Assembly: GCA_965116325.1 (NCBI GenBank)
Contig: OZ220675.1
Coordinates: 124,001-188,000 of the forward strand
Reading direction: 5' to 3'
Length of the DNA stretch: 64,000 nt
Source of the DNA: JAGWBF01 sp965116325
GTDB lineage: Bacteria; Chloroflexota; Dehalococcoidia; Lucifugimonadales; JAGWBF01
Shown here: positions 59,759-64,000 of the stretch, piece after piece
How the letters are laid out: every line of letters begins with the position of its first letter
Position numbering within the stretch: the first letter of the stretch is position 1
The notes under the pieces: model-generated
Seen by the model: the letters and a program-made list of their open reading frames with translations, nothing else
Databases searched by the model: none
What the model was told of the DNA's origin: nothing
Translations under genes and position numbers: made by a program

Positions 59759-60910
59759 ATGACCCAGAAGATTCCCGCTCGGACCGGCGACCTGATGGCC
59801 CTGGTGGGCACGCGCAAGGGCGCTTTCGTCCTGACCGGCGATCCGTCTCGCCGCAAGTGGCAGGTCTCAGGCCCCTTCAGCCCAGGGAGCGACATATTTC
59901 ACCTGGTGTATGATCCCCGCCAGGGTGGTCGGCTCTTTTCTGCCACCAACAGCATGTGGTTCGGCCCCCAGGTGGAGTACAGTGACGATCTGGGTGAAAC
60001 TTGGAAGCCGGCCGATGAACAGCCCCGCTTCACCGACAAGCCCGAATATGCCGAGCACGACGGCACAGCCGTCAGCCGCATCTGGCACATCGAGCTGGGA
60101 AGGGACAACGAGCCGGGAACCCTGTACGCGGGCGTCCAGCCGGCGGCCCTCTTTCGGTCCACCGACGGTGGCGAAACCTGGCAAGAAGTGACCGGCTTGG
60201 GCCAGCACCCCACCCGATCGGAGTGGATGCCCGGTTTCGGAGGCCTGTGCCTCCACAGCATCGCCCTGGACCGCCAGGGGACTGGCCGGATGTGGGTCGG
60301 AATCTCCGCCGCCGGCGTTTTTCGCACCGACGATGGCGGCTCCAACTGGCAGCCGACCAACCGGGGCGTCCGCGCCGACTTCAATCCAGCCGACCCTCTT
60401 CCGGAGTGGGGCCAGTGTCCCCACAAGCTTCTGCCCCACCCGGCCAAGCCCGGACTGCTCTACCAGCAAAACCACTGCGGCGTCTATCGAACCACCACCA
60501 ACGGCGATGAGTGGGACGACATCACAGAGGGGCTGCCCTCCCGGTTCGGCTTCGTGTTGGGCCTGCATCCACGGGACCCCGACACCCTGTTCGTTCTGCC
60601 AGAGGACGAAGCCCTGGGCACCGATGTGGGTGGTGGCATTCGTTATGCCTCCGGGGGCATGTTCCGGGTCTTCCGCAGCCGTAACGGAGGCCAGGACTGG
60701 GAACCCCTTACCAAGGGCCTGCCCCAACAGCACGCCTACGTGCATGTTCTGCGCGAAGGTATGGCAACGGATAACCTAGACCCGGTTGGAGTGTATGTAG
60801 GTACTGCCAACGGCCAGATCTTCTATAGCCGGGACGAGGGCGACCACTGGGAGCTGATGGTGGAGAACCTGCCGCCAATCAACTCCGTCGAGATTGCCAT
60901 CGCGGTGTAA
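59759..60910 (+). CDS. BNR-repeat (sialidase/sortilin-like) beta-propeller protein
   Basis: This 383-aa protein has repeated Asp-box units, S-x-D-x-G-x-x-W: YSDDLGETWKPA, RSTDGGETWQEV, RTDDGGSNWQPT, RSRNGGQDWEPL and YSRDEGDHWELM, spaced by about 50-90 residues as in a beta-propeller. Members often act as sugar-binding or photosystem-assembly (Ycf48-like) scaffolds, or of unknown use. No signal peptide is seen (MTQKIPARTGDLMAL), so a cytoplasmic location is likely. It has its own upstream region on the plus strand and converges on the dehydratase genes past a terminator. No sialidase catalytic residues are claimed. Confidence 0.85.
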   Translation: MTQKIPARTGDLMALVGTRKGAFVLTGDPSRRKWQVSGPFSPGSDIFHLVYDPRQGGRLFSATNSMWFGPQVEYSDDLGETWKPADEQPRFTDKPEYAEHDGTAVSRIWHIELGRDNEPGTLYAGVQPAALFRSTDGGETWQEVTGLGQHPTRSEWMPGFGGLCLHSIALDRQGTGRMWVGISAAGVFRTDDGGSNWQPTNRGVRADFNPADPLPEWGQCPHKLLPHPAKPGLLYQQNHCGVYRTTTNGDEWDDITEGLPSRFGFVLGLHPRDPDTLFVLPEDEALGTDVGGGIRYASGGMFRVFRSRNGGQDWEPLTKGLPQQHAYVHVLREGMATDNLDPVGVYVGTANGQIFYSRDEGDHWELMVENLPPINSVEIAIAV

Positions 60911-60990
60911 CACCGGCCCCTGAATCAGGGCAGGTTACGTTAGGACTGAGGACAGCCCGTCGTTTCCAGGGAGGGCTAGAGAACAATAAA

Positions 60991-61019
60991 GAAACCCCAG
61001 CCAATGCGGCTGGGGTTTC
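60991..61019 (-). terminator. Terminator between the BNR gene and the dehydratase operon
   Basis: GAAACCCCAGCC (60991-61002) pairs perfectly with GGCTGGGGTTTC (61008-61019) around a five-base loop. On the minus strand the stem is followed by TTTATTG, making a good rho-independent terminator for the dehydratase operon. It may also stop the plus-strand BNR transcript. Confidence 0.8.
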
Positions 61020-61042
61020 CTGGCGTCTTCTATGCGGAGGAC

Positions 61043-62584
61043 CTAGTTCTTGACGTGGGGGGCCACTTCAGCAATCAAGTTGGCTGCGGTGCTGATGCCG
61101 TGGTGGTGGGGGACCTTGTGCAGGGCATTGCTGTACTTGGCGTGCTTGGCGCTGTACTCCCGCACCTGGTCCATAGTGACCTTGTGGTGGTCTAGTACCT
61201 CCTGGACTTCCGCCCGCGCCTTCATCTTGGCTTCATACAGCTTCATCTGCACGCGGCTCTTTACGTTGACCTCCCCATCCCCTGAGGTCTCGATGGGAAT
61301 GTAGATGGAGTCCTTGTAGTCGGCAACCACCCGGCTCTGAACGCCATCGCTCATGGTGCTGGGCATGCACCCGAAGGGCTTGAGGGAGATGACCATCTGG
61401 GAGTGATTCTCCTTGACGGCCATGATGTTCTTGGAGATCTCCAGGTGTCCTTCTCCGCCCTTGAGATGGGTGTTGTAGTAGGCCTTGGCGTATTCCGCCA
61501 GCCTTCTCTGGTTGGGCAGGGAGTCGGTCCTGAAACCCAGGCCCCATCGGTACAGGCCATACCAGAGCCGGTACGCTCGCTGGGCTACCCAAAGCTTCCT
61601 GATAGTCTTCTTCTTGGTGGAATCAACTGCCATCTTCTCTTCGGCCGAGTGCTTGGCCGACCAGATCAGGTAGTCGATCCATGTGCCGATGGGTTCCACC
61701 TGCACCTCGGCACCCTCGGACTCTAGCCACTCGAACATGTGGTAGTTGCCGTCACCCTCAGTGGTCTGGGCCCAGAACTCCCCGGTTATCTTGACCTTGG
61801 GCTTGACCCGTGTGTAGTCCACCTTGATGGCGCCGAACATCTTCCTCACCCTGCGGAGGGCCCTAAAGACCGACTTGCCCTCCTTGAGGGTGTCGCCCAT
61901 CAGCTCCTTGGCTTCGGCGATGACCTTGTTGGTTTCTCCCTTATTCACCTCGTACGGGCGAATCTTGTAGCCCAGGTCGTTGATCATGTCGCCAACCATG
62001 ATGGACTTCAGCAGGGTGATGGCGAACTTGGTATTCAGTTCCAGGGCGTTATCGCCGTCGCTCTGTTTGAATCCGCCGGACTGCTGGAACAGGAGCACCC
62101 TGAACCTGTCGAAGCCCGAGTCACGCAGGGCCTTGCGGTACTCGGCCTCGTACATCCCGAAGCGACAGGGGCCGCAGGCGCCAGCCGTCACGAAGACGTA
62201 CTTGTCTTCGATGTCTTCCTCGCCGGCTTCCTTCATGTCCTTCAGGTGCTTGACCAAGTTCCCGACTGTGTAGTAGGTGGGGTTGCACTGGCCTCGGTTG
62301 CCGTACTCCTTGCCCACCGACAGGGAGTCGTTGTCGGGTGTAGGCAGTATGCGCAGGTTGTAGCCCAGCCCCGTCATGGCGTAGGCCGCCATCTCTTCGT
62401 GGGCCTTCGTCAGCCCGCCAAAGAGGATGGTGGTGGAGTCCTTCTGGTCCTTGGTCCAAGCCCGCTCCAGGGGTTTCTGGAAGTGGTCAACCTGCTTGTC
62501 TTCCAGCCCCATCTCGGCGCGGAGCTTAGCTTCGTACTCCCGGGCTTTATCCTCGATCTCCTGCTTGTCCATCACTTTTGCCAT
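61043..62584 (-). CDS. 2-hydroxyacyl-CoA dehydratase-type D-component/activase-related protein
   Basis: This 513-aa protein is related to the HgdB/BcrC-type subunits of 2-hydroxyacyl-CoA dehydratases and to the CoA-activase-associated group. It keeps the Cys-rich start GNRGQCNPTYYTVGNLV and AGACGPCRFGMYEAEYRKAL. Other fragments are PFGCMPSTMSDGVQSRVVADYKD, with a further Cys, and the SGFDRFRVLLFQQSGGF segment. Such proteins hold a 4Fe-4S cluster and perform ATP-driven radical dehydration. The last 70 residues are helical with His-rich ends (KVPHHHG). The start ATG follows AAGGAGGATACGG. Anaerobic or amino-acid-derived substrates are typical but not shown. Confidence 0.78.
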   Translation of the reverse strand: MAKVMDKQEIEDKAREYEAKLRAEMGLEDKQVDHFQKPLERAWTKDQKDSTTILFGGLTKAHEEMAAYAMTGLGYNLRILPTPDNDSLSVGKEYGNRGQCNPTYYTVGNLVKHLKDMKEAGEEDIEDKYVFVTAGACGPCRFGMYEAEYRKALRDSGFDRFRVLLFQQSGGFKQSDGDNALELNTKFAITLLKSIMVGDMINDLGYKIRPYEVNKGETNKVIAEAKELMGDTLKEGKSVFRALRRVRKMFGAIKVDYTRVKPKVKITGEFWAQTTEGDGNYHMFEWLESEGAEVQVEPIGTWIDYLIWSAKHSAEEKMAVDSTKKKTIRKLWVAQRAYRLWYGLYRWGLGFRTDSLPNQRRLAEYAKAYYNTHLKGGEGHLEISKNIMAVKENHSQMVISLKPFGCMPSTMSDGVQSRVVADYKDSIYIPIETSGDGEVNVKSRVQMKLYEAKMKARAEVQEVLDHHKVTMDQVREYSAKHAKYSNALHKVPHHHGISTAANLIAEVAPHVKN

Positions 62585-62614
62585 GTCCGTATCCTCCTTA
62601 GAGATGCTGGCGAG

Positions 62615-64000
62615 TTAATCGGCCTGTATAAGCTCTTCAATCTTTTCTTCGGCACCTTCGGATGAGTCTTTGCCGGGCAAGGTGAAGTTCAGCAGATGCA
62701 CCACCTCGCCCTGGCCTGAGCCATTATCGTTGCCGTGGGGCAGCTCCATGTTCACCAACTGGACCGGTGAGCTGCCGTGCAGGTGCGGCGTCCCCTGCCC
62801 TCGGGGGTTGTTGTTACCGCCCGGCTGCTCGAAGGCCTTCAGGGAGTAGTCCTTGACCGGAGACCCGCAGCTTGCGGACCCGCTGCCGAACTCTTCTTCA
62901 GGCAGATCCCCGGCGGTGTTGGCGGCGCGAATCTGGTCATACGCATCCGAGCCCGCCACGCCGTCGTCAGATTGGCTGGCCGAGAGGGGCCCCGCCACCA
63001 GCAGGGGATCTTGGTTATCCATCTTCTCAAGAGACAGGGGCACCCAGTTGCCACCCTGGTGTTCGTGGGAGTCCTGACCGTTTCTGCCTGAGCTCGCCGG
63101 GCGGGAGTCGTTGCCGCTGAAGGCGATATGGCCACCCGTTTCCAGCTTCTCCTGGGCCTTGGCGCTGGATGCTTCCAGGTGTTTCCTGTAGGCGGCGACC
63201 ATCTGCTGGAGCTCGGTCTCCGAGGTCTTCCGCTTCTGCAGGTGTTCCTGGTAACGGGCGAGGAAGTAGTCGATGGTCTCCACGCGAATCTTAATGGATC
63301 CCGTCGGCTTGTTCTCATCGATGTCGTGGAAGGTGAAGTAGGGGGTGTTTGACGCCTCGATAATGTTCTCGATGGTGTTGTAGATGGGAGCATCATGGCC
63401 GCACTTGAAACTGGACAGATCAATGGCTACCAGGTTCGGATGCCGGGCCACATACTTGGCCCCCCAGACCTTCTTGCTGGAGTTTTCGCTGTAGGCGTTC
63501 TTCCAGACATCGGTGATGTCCATTGGGTCGGTGATTACCCCGGCCCGGACTTCGTCTCCGAAGAGCCTTTCCAGGATGTCGGGGTCCTGGGGCAGGGAGT
63601 CCACGCTGAAGATGGGGTACCCCTTCTTCTGGATTTCGATCATGATCTCGTGGTTGAGTCCGGGGTCGTTGTGGTAGGGACGGGCCAGCATGACCACTCC
63701 CAGCTTCCCTTCCTCCTCCAGCTGATCGAGCACCTTGCGGGCGTCGGCCCTGAGGGACACCTCGAAGTATCGACGCCAGACCCTGAAGGCTGTTTCGATG
63801 GCTTCCTCGTTCTCTTCTTCCGTCACCCCAAGGATGTCCTTGAAGCAGTCGTGCATCTGTATCTTGAACAGCTCCCAGTTGGACATATCCAGGGAGGGGG
63901 CAACGTATTGAATCTCCTGCTCGCTGAAGATGTCCCCTTCCTTGGTGAAGGCGGCCTTGACCACCTCGGGGCTGATGGCAACGGTGGGACAAGCGGCGGT
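62615..64000 (-). CDS. CoA-substrate enzyme activase / DUF2229-type protein, N-terminus cut by window end
   Basis: This frame runs off the right edge; 461 residues of the C-terminal part are seen. CPTVAISPEVVKAAFTKEG, VVMLARPYHNDPGLNHEIMIEIQKKGYP and SSFKCGHDAPIYNTIENII, followed by FHDIDENKPTGSIKIRVETIDYFL, match the DUF2229 half of large BcrAD/BadFG-type activases that drive electrons into 2-hydroxyacyl-CoA dehydratases. The last 170 residues are an odd low-complexity tail rich in Gly, Asn, Asp, His, Ser and Gln (GNDSRPASSGRNGQDSHEHQ and later). It ends 30 bases before the D-component gene, so the two form one operon. Confidence 0.8.
   Translation of the reverse strand, partial: TAACPTVAISPEVVKAAFTKEGDIFSEQEIQYVAPSLDMSNWELFKIQMHDCFKDILGVTEEENEEAIETAFRVWRRYFEVSLRADARKVLDQLEEEGKLGVVMLARPYHNDPGLNHEIMIEIQKKGYPIFSVDSLPQDPDILERLFGDEVRAGVITDPMDITDVWKNAYSENSSKKVWGAKYVARHPNLVAIDLSSFKCGHDAPIYNTIENIIEASNTPYFTFHDIDENKPTGSIKIRVETIDYFLARYQEHLQKRKTSETELQQMVAAYRKHLEASSAKAQEKLETGGHIAFSGNDSRPASSGRNGQDSHEHQGGNWVPLSLEKMDNQDPLLVAGPLSASQSDDGVAGSDAYDQIRAANTAGDLPEEEFGSGSASCGSPVKDYSLKAFEQPGGNNNPRGQGTPHLHGSSPVQLVNMELPHGNDNGSGQGEVVHLLNFTLPGKDSSEGAEEKIEELIQAD

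Overview
This is high-GC bacterial DNA, most likely from a Chloroflexota member of the Dehalococcoidia / SAR202-like group. That placement is an inference. It rests on the side-by-side pair of very large membrane proteins of the Chlor_Arch_YYY (DUF2298) and Agl23-like types, a pairing known from Chloroflexota and archaea. The many flavin-dependent luciferase-like (LLM) oxidoreductases, CaiB/BaiF CoA-transferases and molybdenum hydroxylases also fit. There is no CRISPR array, prophage or insertion sequence.

Layout. 1-6.0 kb (+): a three-subunit molybdenum hydroxylase, two LLM oxidoreductases and a MoaD/ThiS-like small protein. 6.1-10.6 kb (+): a 2-oxo acid dehydrogenase operon (E1alpha, E1beta, E2) with lipB and a small unknown; E1alpha appears frameshifted near its end. 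10.6-17.0 kb (-): alpha/beta hydrolase, LLM oxidoreductase, quinone oxidoreductase, PIG-L deacetylase, and a cysteinyl-tRNA synthetase fused to a GT2 glycosyltransferase. 17.1-22.3 kb (+): a possible uracil-DNA-glycosylase-like protein, thrB, lysC, a GT2 enzyme and a TPR protein. 22.4-23.9 kb (-): an SDR enzyme whose natural start codon is ATA, and a DsbA/FrnE-like gene with in-frame TGA at the catalytic Cys. 24-27.4 kb (+): two CaiB enzymes and an enoyl-CoA hydratase. 27.4-34.9 kb (-): glmS, then the classic tRNA-tuf-rpmG-secE-nusG-rplKA-rplJL block with an L10 leader and two clear promoters. 35-41.5 kb: an internally deleted LLM remnant, cupin, acetamidase, PIG-L, Lin0512-family protein, a second molybdenum hydroxylase large subunit and a lone HsdR-N-like nuclease domain. 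41.5-50 kb: VOC protein, rex, and the complete atpZBEFHAGDC operon. 50-64 kb: DUF151 protein, the two large membrane glycosyltransferase-like proteins, ftsY, rnc, a second DsbA-family gene with TGA at the catalytic Cys, a CcdA-like protein with permuted order, a BNR-repeat protein, and two components of a 2-hydroxyacyl-CoA dehydratase / activase system.

Most notable: (1) two separate thioredoxin-fold genes each carry TGA exactly where the active-site Cys belongs, each followed by a SECIS-like hairpin, so both are strong selenoprotein candidates; (2) a CysRS-GT2 fusion lies beside a PIG-L deacetylase, reminiscent of the three enzyme types of mycothiol synthesis; (3) matching Rex-operator-like 18-mers lie in the rex promoter and over the -10 box of the ATP synthase promoter; (4) the CcdA-like protein has its first redox helix at the C-terminus. 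The selenoproteins, CcdA and Rex together suggest that thiol and NADH redox control matters to this organism. No selA, selB, selC or selD gene is visible here.
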